Source of the DNA: Brevibacterium oceani | GTDB taxonomy: Bacteria; Actinomycetota; Actinomycetes; Actinomycetales; Brevibacteriaceae | NCBI RefSeq assembly: GCF_013623835.1 | Contig: NZ_JABKDE010000003.1 | Span: forward strand, 1 to 64,000 | Length of the DNA stretch: 64,000 nucleotides | Reading direction: 5' to 3' | Part shown: positions 16,507-24,929 of the stretch, piece after piece | Position numbering within the stretch: the first letter of the stretch is position 1 | Layout of the letters: every line of letters begins with the position of its first letter | Program-made: the position numbers and the translations under genes | Notes under the pieces: generated by a model | The model's input: only the letters and a program-made list of their open reading frames with translations | What the model was told of the DNA's origin: nothing | Database searches by the model: none

Positions 16507-16655
16507 CGTTCACGAGTCGTGGCCATCGGTACCTGGCCGGCCACGCGGCAACCCGTCATCGACCGGGTGCCCCAGGGGAAGAACGGGTCCGGACAGCCAG
16601 TCCGGACAAGCTTCGATCCGGGTCTGCGCCGAACGGCGCTCCCGGGAAGGACGGT
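16507..16655 (+). ncRNA. SAM-IV-like riboswitch (SAM clan aptamer and expression platform)
   Basis: The element can be folded by hand. P1 is CGTTC (16507-16511) with GAACG (16581-16585). P2 is GTGGCC (16519-16524) with GGCCAC (16539-16544). P3 is ACCCG...CGGGT within the core GCGGCAACCC...GGGTGCCCC. The GAGT after P1 and the GGCAACC/GGTGCC core are the signature of the SAM-I/SAM-IV clan. A post-P1 hairpin TCCGGAC-AGCCA-GTCCGGA (16588-16606) is at the place of the SAM-IV-specific stem. The platform contains a GCGCC-GAAC-GGCGC hairpin enclosed by CCGGG/CCCGG, ending next to the GGAAGGA ribosome binding site at about 16645, so translation control is plausible. The fold was done by eye; no covariance model was run. 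Confidence 0.75.
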
Positions 16656-16660
16656 CCATC

Positions 16661-17167
16661 ATGACTGCAGACTTCAATGAACATTCCTCGTCCGACAGCG
16701 ACGATGAGTCCAACAGCAGCCGCGAACCCGGATTCCGCTGGCCGGGATTTGAGAAAGACGAGGCGCTGCACTGGTCGCGTGTTCTCCTGCGTCACTCCCC
16801 CGACCCGCAGCGTGCCGGCATCAAGGCGCAGATGTCCTCAGCCATCGCGCGCGGTGTCGCCGTCGCCGGACCCGGCTGGGTGAGCACCGCCGATGCCGCC
16901 CGCAGCGACGGCTTCACACCTGTGCTCTACCAAGCTCTGTTCGAGGCGCTGGGCACCATCCCACCCGGCTCGTTCCGGTCCCACCCGGGGCATCGGAAGG
17001 TGACGTTCAAGACCTATCTGCCCGGCATCCCCTATGAGTCCGAGCTCTGGAGCGACTGGCCGCGTCTCTTCCTCGACGAAGGGTTCGATGCCCATGCGGC
17101 CACGGGTCTCACGCTTTTGCGGGCCGAGCCGAAATTTCCCGTGACCCGAGGTCAGGAAGGGTCTTAA
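16661..17167 (+). CDS. Uncharacterised protein under SAM riboswitch control
   Basis: This 168-residue protein is of no family I recognise. Residues 1-25 are Ser/Asp/Glu-rich and disordered. The rest is a compact soluble domain with FEKDEALHWSRVLLRHSPD, GWVSTADAARSDGFTPVLYQALFEALG and GIPYESELWSDWPRLFLDEGF. There is no signal peptide or membrane helix. ATG at 16661 with GGAAGGA is clear. Position behind a SAM-IV-like riboswitch predicts repression when S-adenosylmethionine is plentiful, hence a role in methionine/SAM supply or sulfur metabolism. The stop codon overlaps the 3' end of the convergent mntR by four bases. Confidence 0.75.
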   Translation: MTADFNEHSSSDSDDESNSSREPGFRWPGFEKDEALHWSRVLLRHSPDPQRAGIKAQMSSAIARGVAVAGPGWVSTADAARSDGFTPVLYQALFEALGTIPPGSFRSHPGHRKVTFKTYLPGIPYESELWSDWPRLFLDEGFDAHAATGLTLLRAEPKFPVTRGQEGS

Positions 17168-17832
17168 GGCGCACTCAGATACACCGCCGAGGCGGCTTCC
17201 GGGTCGATTGAGACAGACGTCTCTGCATCGATGACCACGGACAGGTCCTCTCCCTCCACGGTCACCTCGATGACCTCGACGGAGGCCCCCGGTCGCACCC
17301 CCGCCTCGGCGAGCTGTCCGAGAACCGCGGGATCCGCATCGGAGACCCGCAGCACGACGTAGCGACCGGGGGCAGCCTCGGCGAGCAGGGTGGGCGTGTG
17401 GGAATCCACGCGCCCATCCGGCCCCGGAATCGGATCCCCGTGCGGGTCCGCGGTCGGGTGCCCGAGGAACACGTCGATACGGTCGATGAGCCGATCCGAG
17501 GCGGCATGTTCGAGGATCTCGGCCTCGTCGTGGACCTCGTCCCACCCATAGCCGAGCGACTCGACGAGGAACGTCTCGAGCAGCCGATGCCGTCTCACCA
17601 TCGACAGGGCGATCGTCTTACCTTGGGCGGTGAGCACCGGCGGACGGTAGGGCACCCGCGTGATGAGGCCGAGCTCGTCGAGACGCTTGAGCACCTCGGT
17701 GACGTTGGCCTTCGTCGTGCCGAACCGGTTCGCGAGCTCCGTGGCCGTCATCGGATCCCCGCCCCATTCCTGGGCCGACCAGATCGCCTTGAGATAGTCC
17801 TGGCTGACCTCGGACACTTCGCCTGCACGCAT
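17164..17832 (-). CDS. mntR: MntR-type DtxR-family manganese-responsive repressor
   Basis: This 222-residue DtxR-family regulator has an N-terminal winged HTH (MTATELANRFGTTKANVTEVLKRL), a dimerisation/metal domain and a C-terminal FeoA/SH3-like domain (VLGQLAEAGVRPGASVEVIEV). Aligning metal ligands to DtxR gives His82, Glu86, His101, Glu108 and His109. Position DtxR-Cys102 is Glu105 here and DtxR-Met10 is Asp12. Asp and Glu at these two places are the determinants of Mn(II) selectivity in MntR, so manganese rather than iron is predicted. The ATG at 17832 lies 6 nt after a GATACT -10, suggesting a leaderless mRNA. The likely target is mntH, 7 kb away, which has an operator over its promoter. 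The symbol is assigned on these residues. Confidence 0.82.
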   Translation of the reverse strand: MRAGEVSEVSQDYLKAIWSAQEWGGDPMTATELANRFGTTKANVTEVLKRLDELGLITRVPYRPPVLTAQGKTIALSMVRRHRLLETFLVESLGYGWDEVHDEAEILEHAASDRLIDRIDVFLGHPTADPHGDPIPGPDGRVDSHTPTLLAEAAPGRYVVLRVSDADPAVLGQLAEAGVRPGASVEVIEVTVEGEDLSVVIDAETSVSIDPEAASAVYLSAP

Positions 17833-17999
17833 GAGTTCAGTATCCCACGGACGTTCCGAACCTAGCCGATGACCGCGGGCGCCTGGCTCCGGAACCAAGC
17901 CGCTCACTTCACCGGTCGTGAACGTTCGGGAACAGATGTTGCGAAACGATTACCTGCCGACCGGTCCCTCGCCGAGGCGGCCCTGCCAGAATCTCAGAC

Positions 18000-18533
18000 A
18001 TGACCTCCCCTTCCACCCCCTCCGAGCCGGTGCCCCCGACCGGCGACGCCGGCCCCACCCGCTCCGGCCCATCCGGCTCCGCTTCCGAGAAGTCCTTCCT
18101 CGCGTTCGTCCGCGCACCCTTCCTCGCGCTGCGCAGACGACCCGAAGTCAGCCGCGCCCCTGCCACCCGGGGCTCCACCCGTCGCACCCCTGCCGGCCAG
18201 TCGAGCCTCCCACCGGCAGAACTGTCCGGGCTGTTCCGCCCCGGCGAGGTCGAGTACACCCGGCTGCGCAGCCAACCGCCCTTCGACTCCGACCTGTTCA
18301 TCCTCACCGACCGGCGGCTGATGCGGGTGCGCACCGATGGCTCCGGCGCCGTCGCCCAACTCTCCCAAGCCTCCCCCTGGCAGATCGCGCGCGCCCGCGC
18401 CGAAGACTTCCGCAATCATGCGAGCGTCACCGTCGAACTCCACATCGGTGCCACGATGCGACTCGAGGAGACCGCACCGAACGAAGCCGAACGTTTCGTC
18501 GCCACCCTCACCGAGGTGGTCGCCCGCGCCTGA
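18000..18533 (+). CDS. Uncharacterised protein with a PH-like/short membrane-trafficking-type domain
   Basis: This 177-residue protein is of unknown function. Residues 1-75 are Pro/Ser/Thr/Arg-rich and probably disordered. Residues 80-175 look like a bacterial PH-like beta sandwich: RPGEVEYTRLRSQPPFDSDLFILTDRRLMRVRT, followed by SPWQIARARAEDFRNHASVTVELHIG and a C-terminal helix ETAPNEAERFVATLTEVVA. The phrase 'ILTDRRLM(R)' is typical of such domains. ATG at 18000 is close to a weak upstream site and the 17833-17999 gap shows nothing else. It stands alone between mntR and the BCCT transporter. The domain assignment is tentative. Confidence 0.6.
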   Translation: MTSPSTPSEPVPPTGDAGPTRSGPSGSASEKSFLAFVRAPFLALRRRPEVSRAPATRGSTRRTPAGQSSLPPAELSGLFRPGEVEYTRLRSQPPFDSDLFILTDRRLMRVRTDGSGAVAQLSQASPWQIARARAEDFRNHASVTVELHIGATMRLEETAPNEAERFVATLTEVVARA

Positions 18534-18617
18534 CCAGGACCTCCACCAGGCTTAGTCGGTTTCCTGAGAAGAGGGGGTGCTGTCTTTGTGAAAATCCTCC
18601 ACTCGTAAGATGGATCA

Positions 18618-18634
18618 GGCCCCTTTTCGGGGCC
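18618..18634 (+). terminator. Short hairpin upstream of the BCCT gene
   Basis: GGCCCC / GGGGCC with a 5-nt loop (CTTTT-like) followed by a pyrimidine-rich stretch, 30 nt before the BCCT start. It may terminate the preceding gene or attenuate the transporter transcript. Confidence 0.45.
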
Positions 18635-18663
18635 GTCCGTTCTTCCCGACCGGAGGTTGATGC

Positions 18664-20922
18664 GTGCAGGACCCGAACGACGAGAAGTTGAAGCGCCCGG
18701 TCGTCGAACGTGAACGGTTCGGCGGCACCGATCGAGCGACGAGAATCAGCAGAGACATCGACCCCGACAAGCGGCCCCCGATCGACAGTTCGGAGCTGAG
18801 CAAGGGGCCGGCGGAACTCACCGACGAACGTGGCTCTCGGATCAACTGGCGAGTCTTCATCGTCGCTTCGCTCATCATCCTCGCATTCTCCGTCTGGGCC
18901 ATGCTGATGCCGGGCCAGGCACAGTCGACGATGAAGACCGTCGTGGACTGGATTGCGGAGAACCTCGGCTGGTTCTACGTCGTCACCGTCACCGTCGTCA
19001 TCGGCTTCGTCCTCTGGGTCGCCCTGTCCAAGGAAGGTTCGGTCAGGCTCGGCCCCGACCACTCCCGGCCGCAGTACAACCTCTTCACCTGGGTCGCCAT
19101 GCTCTTCGCCGCGGGCGTGGGCATCGACATGCTCTTCTACTCGGTGACCGGACCGATCACCCAATACCTCGAACCGGTCAACGCCACAGCCGAATCAGCC
19201 GCCGCCGCACAGGACGCCGTGGTGTGGACGATGTTCCACTACGGCATCGCCGGATGGTCGATGTACTCACTGCTGGGCATGGCGATGGGTTACTTCGCCT
19301 ACCGCTGGGGCATGCCCCTGTCCATCCGCGCGGTCCTCTACCCGCTGCTCGGCAAGCGCGTGCGCGGTGCCACCGGTGACGTCATCGACATCTTCGCCCT
19401 CGTCGGCACAGTCTTCGGAGTGGCCACCTCGATGGGCATCGGCGTCGTCCTGCTCAACGTCGGCTTCGCCACCCTCTTCGGACTCGAACAGGGCCTGGCC
19501 CTGCAGATCGCTCTCGTCATCGTCGCCGTGGTCATGACTGTCGCCGCCTGCACCTCGGGCGTGGACAAGGGCATCCGCCTCGTCTCCGAACTCAACCTCT
19601 GGTCATGTGCGGCGATGATGCTCTACATCCTCGTCACCGGCAAGACCGCGTTCCTGCTGGGCGCCATGGTCGAAAACGTCGGCCGGTTCATCTTCACCCT
19701 GCCCGAACGCACCCTCTCGACCTTCGCCTACGTCGACGGCGGCTCCGAATGGATGGGCGGCTGGACCCTGTTCTTCTGGGCGTTCTGGCTCGCCTGGGGT
19801 CCCTTCGTCGGACTGTTCCTCGCCCGCATCTCCCGCGGTCGCACTCTGCGCGAGTTCGTCATCGCCGCGATCACCGCCCCCGTCATCTGCGACTTCATCA
19901 TCGTCACGATCTTCGGCAACTCGGCCCTGTCCGAGGTATTCGACGGCAACACCGAGTTCGCGCAGACGGCCATCGCCTCCCCCGAACAGGGCTGGTACGA
20001 CCTGCTCGAGATGTTCCCGGGAGCGACCTTCCTCATCGGCCTGGCCACACTGTCGGGTCTGCTGTTCTACCTCACATCCGCGAACTCCGGGGCCATGGTG
20101 ATGTCGAACTTCTCCTCCTCGATCCCGAACCCGGAAGAGGACGGAGCCAAGTGGCTGCGCATCTTCTGGGCCCTGGTCACCGCGGTACTCACGATCGCCA
20201 TGCTCGTCGCCGGCGGCGTGACCACCATGGAGTACGCGACACTGATCTTCGCCCTTCCGGTGACGATCATCGCCTACCTCGTCATGGCCTCGTTCTCGAA
20301 GGTGCTGCGCATGGAGCGCGCCGAACGCGAGGGCCGGACCCGCAGGCGGCGGACCACTGCCGCCCACGGCGGCAGGGCGCCGGAGAAGACCTGGCGACAG
20401 CGGCTGGCAACTCTGCGGTCGTATCCGTCGAAGAAGTCCGTCGAACGCTTCGTCGCCGAGGTGGTCGGGCCGTCCCTGACGGCTGTGGCTGCGGAGTTCC
20501 GCGAACTCGGCTACACCGTCGAGCACGTTCAGGCCATGGACGAGGACGCCGGCATCACCTCGAACACGATCAACGTCGACATGGGCGAACAGCGCGACTT
20601 CCACTACGAGGCGGCCGCCGTCGAGGCGAACGTGCCGTCGTTCGGTGCCCGCAACGCACCACGCGGAGACGACCGCTACTACCGCATCGAGGTGTTCACG
20701 CAGACCGGTTCGGAGGGCTACGATCTCATGGGCCTGAGCGGTCAGCAGATCATCGACGACGTTCTCGACCGCTACGAGAACCACCTGTCGTTCCTCGCCT
20801 ACTCGCACGAACATTCGTACCAATCGGTCGTCACCCCGCCGAGTCCGCCGGCCACGGATTCGATCCCGGCGGTCCCCACCTCGGCGGATGACGTCGAAGA
20901 GCTCGAAGACCCGAAGCACTGA
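18664..20922 (+). CDS. BCCT-family choline/betaine transporter, BetT-like with long C-terminal domain
   Basis: This 752-residue BCCT transporter has about twelve membrane helices between residues 60 and 540. A charged N-terminal tail and a long cytoplasmic C-terminal domain (about 560-752, QRLATLRSYPSKKSVERFV, VEHVQAMDEDAGITSNTINVDMGE, SEGYDLMGLSGQQIIDDVL) resemble BetT rather than the shorter BetP/OpuD. The choline/betaine-site helix region is MFHYGIAGWSMYSLLGMAMGYFAYRW, and the family signature GMGIGVVLLNVGF appears as SMGIGVVLLN. Start GTG 18664 has a GGAGG site. It would import choline or glycine betaine for osmoprotection or as precursors of the dimethylglycine degraded by the 2.4-6.8 kb cluster; that link is inferred. 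Two stacked hairpins follow the stop. Confidence 0.9.
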   Translation: MQDPNDEKLKRPVVERERFGGTDRATRISRDIDPDKRPPIDSSELSKGPAELTDERGSRINWRVFIVASLIILAFSVWAMLMPGQAQSTMKTVVDWIAENLGWFYVVTVTVVIGFVLWVALSKEGSVRLGPDHSRPQYNLFTWVAMLFAAGVGIDMLFYSVTGPITQYLEPVNATAESAAAAQDAVVWTMFHYGIAGWSMYSLLGMAMGYFAYRWGMPLSIRAVLYPLLGKRVRGATGDVIDIFALVGTVFGVATSMGIGVVLLNVGFATLFGLEQGLALQIALVIVAVVMTVAACTSGVDKGIRLVSELNLWSCAAMMLYILVTGKTAFLLGAMVENVGRFIFTLPERTLSTFAYVDGGSEWMGGWTLFFWAFWLAWGPFVGLFLARISRGRTLREFVIAAITAPVICDFIIVTIFGNSALSEVFDGNTEFAQTAIASPEQGWYDLLEMFPGATFLIGLATLSGLLFYLTSANSGAMVMSNFSSSIPNPEEDGAKWLRIFWALVTAVLTIAMLVAGGVTTMEYATLIFALPVTIIAYLVMASFSKVLRMERAEREGRTRRRRTTAAHGGRAPEKTWRQRLATLRSYPSKKSVERFVAEVVGPSLTAVAAEFRELGYTVEHVQAMDEDAGITSNTINVDMGEQRDFHYEAAAVEANVPSFGARNAPRGDDRYYRIEVFTQTGSEGYDLMGLSGQQIIDDVLDRYENHLSFLAYSHEHSYQSVVTPPSPPATDSIPAVPTSADDVEELEDPKH

Positions 20923-20933
20923 CCCCGCCCCTT

Positions 20934-20975
20934 CGCCGAGGTGGCTGTGCCCACCGGTGCACAGCCGCCTCGGCG
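20934..20975 (+). terminator. 17-bp hairpin built from the iterated CGCCGAGGYGG motif
   Basis: CGCCGAGGTGGCTGTGC (20934-20950) pairs with GCACAGCCGCCTCGGCG (20959-20975), one mismatch, loop of 8, straight after the BCCT stop. The same 17-18-mer occurs singly at several other places in the window. Confidence 0.7.
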
Positions 20976-20988
20976 CGGGGATGAGTTC

Positions 20989-21025
20989 AGAAGGAGCGGT
21001 GACCGTATCGGTCACCGCTCCTTCT
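20989..21025 (+). terminator. Second hairpin after the BCCT gene
   Basis: AGAAGGAGCGGTGACCG / CGGTCACCGCTCCTTCT is a perfect 17-bp stem with a TAT loop. It lacks a long T-run but is strong and could work on both strands. Confidence 0.8.
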
Positions 21026-21093
21026 GCGTCGTCGAATCAGAACTGGAACACGCGACCGCCGCTCGTCGCAGGCGCAGCTGAGAGAATCGACGC

Positions 21094-22087
21094 ATGAAGC
21101 TGAGAGCCCACAAACTGAGTACGACGGTCTTCTACGGCATCGTCCTCGCCGGATTCGTCACCGTCGTCTTCTTTCCTGACCAACGCAGGCATCGATCCGC
21201 GCGCCCATCGCTACGGGGACTTCGATCCTGCGAACGCCGGCGCAGTGAGCATCGGTCTCTTCGGGCTCTACCATGCGATCGCGATCATCTTCTTCGATGA
21301 CGACCCCGAGCTGGTCTCTGCCGAGGATGGCCGGCCCACCGATGTTCCGACGACGCCGAGGAAGGCCGGGTCGTTCACCGCGTTCGTTCGCCAGCCGGCG
21401 CTCAAGGTCTTTTCGGTCGGCCCGATCTGGGCGGTGATCTCTGCGGCGGTGATCTTCATCTGGTTCGCTGCTGCGGACGTGCCCGGAGCAATCGGCACGG
21501 TGTGGGGCGACTACGGCGTCTCCCCGGTTCCCGCGCTCGCCGTGCTCTTCACCTGCTGGGCGGCAGCCAACCTCGGTTTCACTTTCTCCACTCTCGCCGG
21601 GGCGGGCCACCGTGACAATCCGCCGCTGTACGTCGCCTCCCTGGTCCTGCTGTTCCTCGTCGCTGCTGGTGTCATCATCTACTTCCTGGCAGCGCTGCCT
21701 GACATGCGTTCGGGTACGGCCCTGGCGGTCAACGGACTCATGCTGCTCATCTCCTTGGCGGGCCTCATGGGCGCCCGGCTCTGGGCTATGCCCCGCTTCG
21801 CCCGCGACGCGAAGGAACAGCAACAGGGTTCACGCGGACGCAGGCAGCACAAGCGCTTCGGCTCACGCCCCGCGGACTCCCCTCAGCCGCCGCATGACGT
21901 GCTAGAGGCCGGCGAGACGCTGCTCGGCGCCGAGATGACCCGGAAGGGAACAGCGATGGTCACCATCGTGCACCTGCGCGATCGTCCGACCATGCTCGTG
22001 ACCGGCGGCGATCCTGCCGCTGCCGCCCGGTTCGCCGAGGCGCTCACGTCCCTTGCGGGCACAGGACAGCTCCCGAACACCCGGTAG
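21094..22087 (+). pseudogene. Frameshifted membrane protein, paralog of the 23798-24859 product
   Basis: The reading frame opens at ATG 21094 (MKLRAHKLSTTVFYGIVLAG) and breaks near 21172-21178 in TTCTTTCCTGACC. Removing one base joins it to the second frame as VVFFLTNAGIDPRAHRYG, running to 22087 with about 330 residues in total. The joined protein aligns along its length with the product of 23798-24859 (LFFVFNTG, GPLSFAFIGLITFVAIIFF, GTVWGDL, ALERGETVLL, FHDRPAMRL are matched by FFLTNAG, GAVSIGLFGLYHAIAIIFF, GTVWGDY, VLEAGETLLG, LRDRPTMLV). It has five or so membrane helices and a soluble C-terminal domain. The break is in a T/C run, so sequencing error, true inactivation or frameshifting are all possible. 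Confidence 0.75.
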
Positions 22088-22185
22088 CCCCGGACAGCCC
22101 TTGCACAACCTCGGCACGAGGACCATAGTCGTCACCAGGGCATCCGGAGCGCAGCGGACCACAGCTGCGGCAATCGACGGGAAGG

Positions 22186-23793
22186 GTGGTGCATACCGTG
22201 GACCTCAGCCAGGTGATCGCGCTCCTCACCGCGGGTGATTACACCATCTCCCGCGAGATCATCCAGCGCGGCTTCGGCGCCCTCTTCTTCATCGCTTTCC
22301 TCTCTGCTTTCAACCAGTTCCCGGCACTGCTGGGTGAGCGCGGGCTCACCCCCGCCCCGCGGTTCATCGCCCTGACCACCTGGGCGCAGGCGCCGAGCCT
22401 CTTCCGGTGGAAGCGCTTCTCGTATTCGGATCGGCGGCTGCGCATCGTCTGCGTGGTCGGAATGGTCCTGGCCGCCTCGGCGATCATCGGACTGCCCCAG
22501 GCCGGGCCCGCGTGGGTGCCGATTCCGGTGTTCCTGGCGATGTGGGGACTCTACTTCTCGGTCGTGTCGATCGGGCAGCGCTTCTACGGCTTCGGCTGGG
22601 AGTCGCTGCTGCTCGAAGCCGGGTTCCTCATCGGGTTCCTCGGATCCGCCGAGGTGGCCCCGACCCTGCCGATGATCCTGCTGCTGCGGTGGTTCGTCGT
22701 CCGCGTCGAGTTCGGGGCGGGCATGATCAAGATGCGCGGCGATGCGTCGTGGCGCGATCTCACGGCGATGGACTATCACCATCAGACTCAGCCGATGCCG
22801 AACCCGGTCTCCCGACGCGCTCACTTCATGCCGGGCTGGTGGCACAAGGGCGAGACGCTGGGCAGCCATATCGTCCAGCTTGCCGCCCCATGGCTGCTGT
22901 TTCTGCCCCAGCCGATCGCGTCGTTCGCCGCTGCGTCGATCATCATCACACAGCTCGCACTCGTCGTGACCGGCAATTATGCGTGGCTGAACTGGGCGAC
23001 GATCCTGCTCGCCTGCTCCGGCATCAGCGATACGTTCTTCCGCTGGATCGTGGGCGGGCCGTTCCCCGGGTGGGGATGGAATACCGTGGGCTCGATCCTG
23101 TCGGATCCCACCGGCGCCGAGGCGGCTGGTGGGGGCGTCGGCCCCGTGTCGCCTGTGCCCCTGTGGTGGCTCATCGTCGTCATCGTGTTCGTCGCGTGGC
23201 AGTGCTGGTTGAATGTCCCGGCGCTGCGCAATCTCTTCTCGTCACAGCAGCTGATGAATGCGAGCTTCAACCGGCTCGGCCTCGGCAACGCCTATGGCGC
23301 GTTCGGGTCGATGACCGAGACCCGAGAGGAGATCATCATCGAAGGCTGGATCTCCGACGGTGCCGACAGCGCGGGTGATGACGACGCGGACAACGACGAT
23401 GCGGACGGCGCCGATGACGGCTGGCGGGAATACGCGTTCAAGGGCAAACCCGGTGACGTGCACCGTCGCGCACCCGTCGTCGCGCCCTATCACCTCAGAC
23501 TCGACTGGCTGATGTGGTTCGCCGCCCTCGGTGACTATCGACAGTCCTGGTTCACCGAGCTGCTGCGTCGCATCGGCACCGGCGACGCACAGATCCGCCG
23601 CCTCATAGGCCCCGATCCCTTCGCCGGTCGCGCCCCGGACCTCATCCGCGCCCGCGTCTTCACCTACCGCTACGCCACCCGAACCGAACGCCGTGACGCC
23701 GCCGCGGCCGGGCAGCCGCGACCATGGTGGGTGCGCTCGGACCCACGGATCCTCGTGCGGCCGATCGATCTGCGGACCGAGCGGCAGAGCTGA
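22186..23793 (+). CDS. Lipase maturation factor family membrane protein
   Basis: This protein of about 535 residues belongs to the lipase maturation factor (LMF1-like) family. The key conserved stretch is present: YHHQTQPMPNPVSRRAHFMPGWWHK, preceded by LLLRWFVVRVEFGAGMIKMRGD and followed by a C-terminal FKGKPGDVHRRAPVVAPYHLRLDWLMWFAAL domain, as in eukaryotic LMF proteins needed for folding of lipoprotein lipases. Several membrane helices occupy residues 20-370. An Asp-rich insert (DGADSAGDDDADNDDADGADD) lies in the extracytoplasmic-like C-domain. The GTG at 22186 is used; GTG codons at 22189 and 22198 are equally possible because the GGGAAGG site is badly spaced for all. It is flanked by two paralogous membrane proteins. 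Bacterial function is not established. Confidence 0.82.
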   Translation: MVHTVDLSQVIALLTAGDYTISREIIQRGFGALFFIAFLSAFNQFPALLGERGLTPAPRFIALTTWAQAPSLFRWKRFSYSDRRLRIVCVVGMVLAASAIIGLPQAGPAWVPIPVFLAMWGLYFSVVSIGQRFYGFGWESLLLEAGFLIGFLGSAEVAPTLPMILLLRWFVVRVEFGAGMIKMRGDASWRDLTAMDYHHQTQPMPNPVSRRAHFMPGWWHKGETLGSHIVQLAAPWLLFLPQPIASFAAASIIITQLALVVTGNYAWLNWATILLACSGISDTFFRWIVGGPFPGWGWNTVGSILSDPTGAEAAGGGVGPVSPVPLWWLIVVIVFVAWQCWLNVPALRNLFSSQQLMNASFNRLGLGNAYGAFGSMTETREEIIIEGWISDGADSAGDDDADNDDADGADDGWREYAFKGKPGDVHRRAPVVAPYHLRLDWLMWFAALGDYRQSWFTELLRRIGTGDAQIRRLIGPDPFAGRAPDLIRARVFTYRYATRTERRDAAAAGQPRPWWVRSDPRILVRPIDLRTERQS

Positions 23794-23797
23794 CGAC

Positions 23798-24859
23798 ATG
23801 AGCGAACACAGACGGATCCTCTCCCACGCTCTCCTCGGAGCCGTCACGTTGAGCGTCCTGGCGACGATGCTCTTCTTCGTCTTCAACACCGGGTCGGCGC
23901 GCGCATCCAGCACCTCGAACAGCGTCATCGACGCCGAGGCGGCCGGACCGCTGAGCTTCGCGTTCATCGGACTCATCACCTTCGTGGCGATCATCTTCTT
24001 CACCGGCACCGACCGAGGCGAGGGTCTCAGGTCCGAACTCAACGGTGCCCCACGAGGTGCCCTCACACTCTTCACACGAGATCCGCTCATCGGGTTGATG
24101 AGCATCGCGCCCCTGTTCGGTCTCTTCTTCTCCGCGGCGGCTCTGCTCTGGAACTCCTTCGCCACCGCACCTGGAACACCCGGAACCGTGTGGGGAGATC
24201 TCACGAGTTCTCCGCTGCCCTTCTTCGCCCTGTTCGCGGCGACGATCGCCTCGACGAACTTCGGTCTGGCGCTCGCGGGACTCACCGTTGCCGTGCGCAG
24301 CCGGGTTCGGCTCGCACTCACCCTCGTCTTCGCTGAAGTCATTCTGGGAATCGGCGTCGGCGCGCTCTTCGCCTGGTTCTCTGCGGCAGGCACCGTCGTC
24401 ACTGCCGCTGCCGCTCTCCCCCTGGCCATGATCTCCGTCGTCGCACTGGTCGGGGCGCGTCGCCTGGCCGTCTCGAGCCTCGGTGCCGATGGGCACCTCT
24501 CTGCGCGTGCCCGCCGGAGGGGTCCGACCCCACCTCCCTATGACGCCCTCGAGCGCGGGGAGACCGTGCTGCTGAAGATCGGCAACCGGATTCCGCGTGG
24601 ACAGGAATTCCTCCTGGCCACCGCCACCCGCTTCGTCCACGCCCGAACGCGCACTGCCGGCCCCACGGAGATCCTCGACGAGGCGGCGCCGAATCAGCTG
24701 ATCGAAGCGAGCACCCGCATCGACCACGGGCACACGACCGTCGTCGTCCGGTTCCACGACCGACCGGCGATGCGACTGCTCCAGGCCGACACCGAGGAGG
24801 CATCCGAGTTCGCACACAGGCTCACCGTGCTCGCCCGCTCGGGAATCCTCCCCGACTGA
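23798..24859 (+). CDS. Uncharacterised membrane protein, paralog of the frameshifted 21094 gene
   Basis: This 353-residue protein has four to six membrane helices (LLGAVTLSVLATMLFFVF, FIGLITFVAIIFF, GLFFSAAALLWN, LTLVFAEVILGIGVGALFAWF, AMISVVALVGARRLAV). A soluble C-terminal domain (about 230-353) starts with YDALERGETVLLKIGNRIPRG and ends in FHDRPAMRLLQADTEEASEFAHRLTVLA. The ATG at 23798 follows the lipase maturation factor stop by four bases, so the two are co-transcribed. Its paralog lies on the other side of that gene. The conserved DRP-M-L segment and the flanking arrangement suggest both work with the lipase maturation factor protein. No family name can be given. Confidence 0.78.
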   Translation: MSEHRRILSHALLGAVTLSVLATMLFFVFNTGSARASSTSNSVIDAEAAGPLSFAFIGLITFVAIIFFTGTDRGEGLRSELNGAPRGALTLFTRDPLIGLMSIAPLFGLFFSAAALLWNSFATAPGTPGTVWGDLTSSPLPFFALFAATIASTNFGLALAGLTVAVRSRVRLALTLVFAEVILGIGVGALFAWFSAAGTVVTAAAALPLAMISVVALVGARRLAVSSLGADGHLSARARRRGPTPPPYDALERGETVLLKIGNRIPRGQEFLLATATRFVHARTRTAGPTEILDEAAPNQLIEASTRIDHGHTTVVVRFHDRPAMRLLQADTEEASEFAHRLTVLARSGILPD

Positions 24860-24929
24860 CGGGCCCCTCCAGGGAAGATCCCCGGATCCGCAGCACGAGC
24901 ATGGCTGCCGAGGCCCACCTCGGCGAAGG

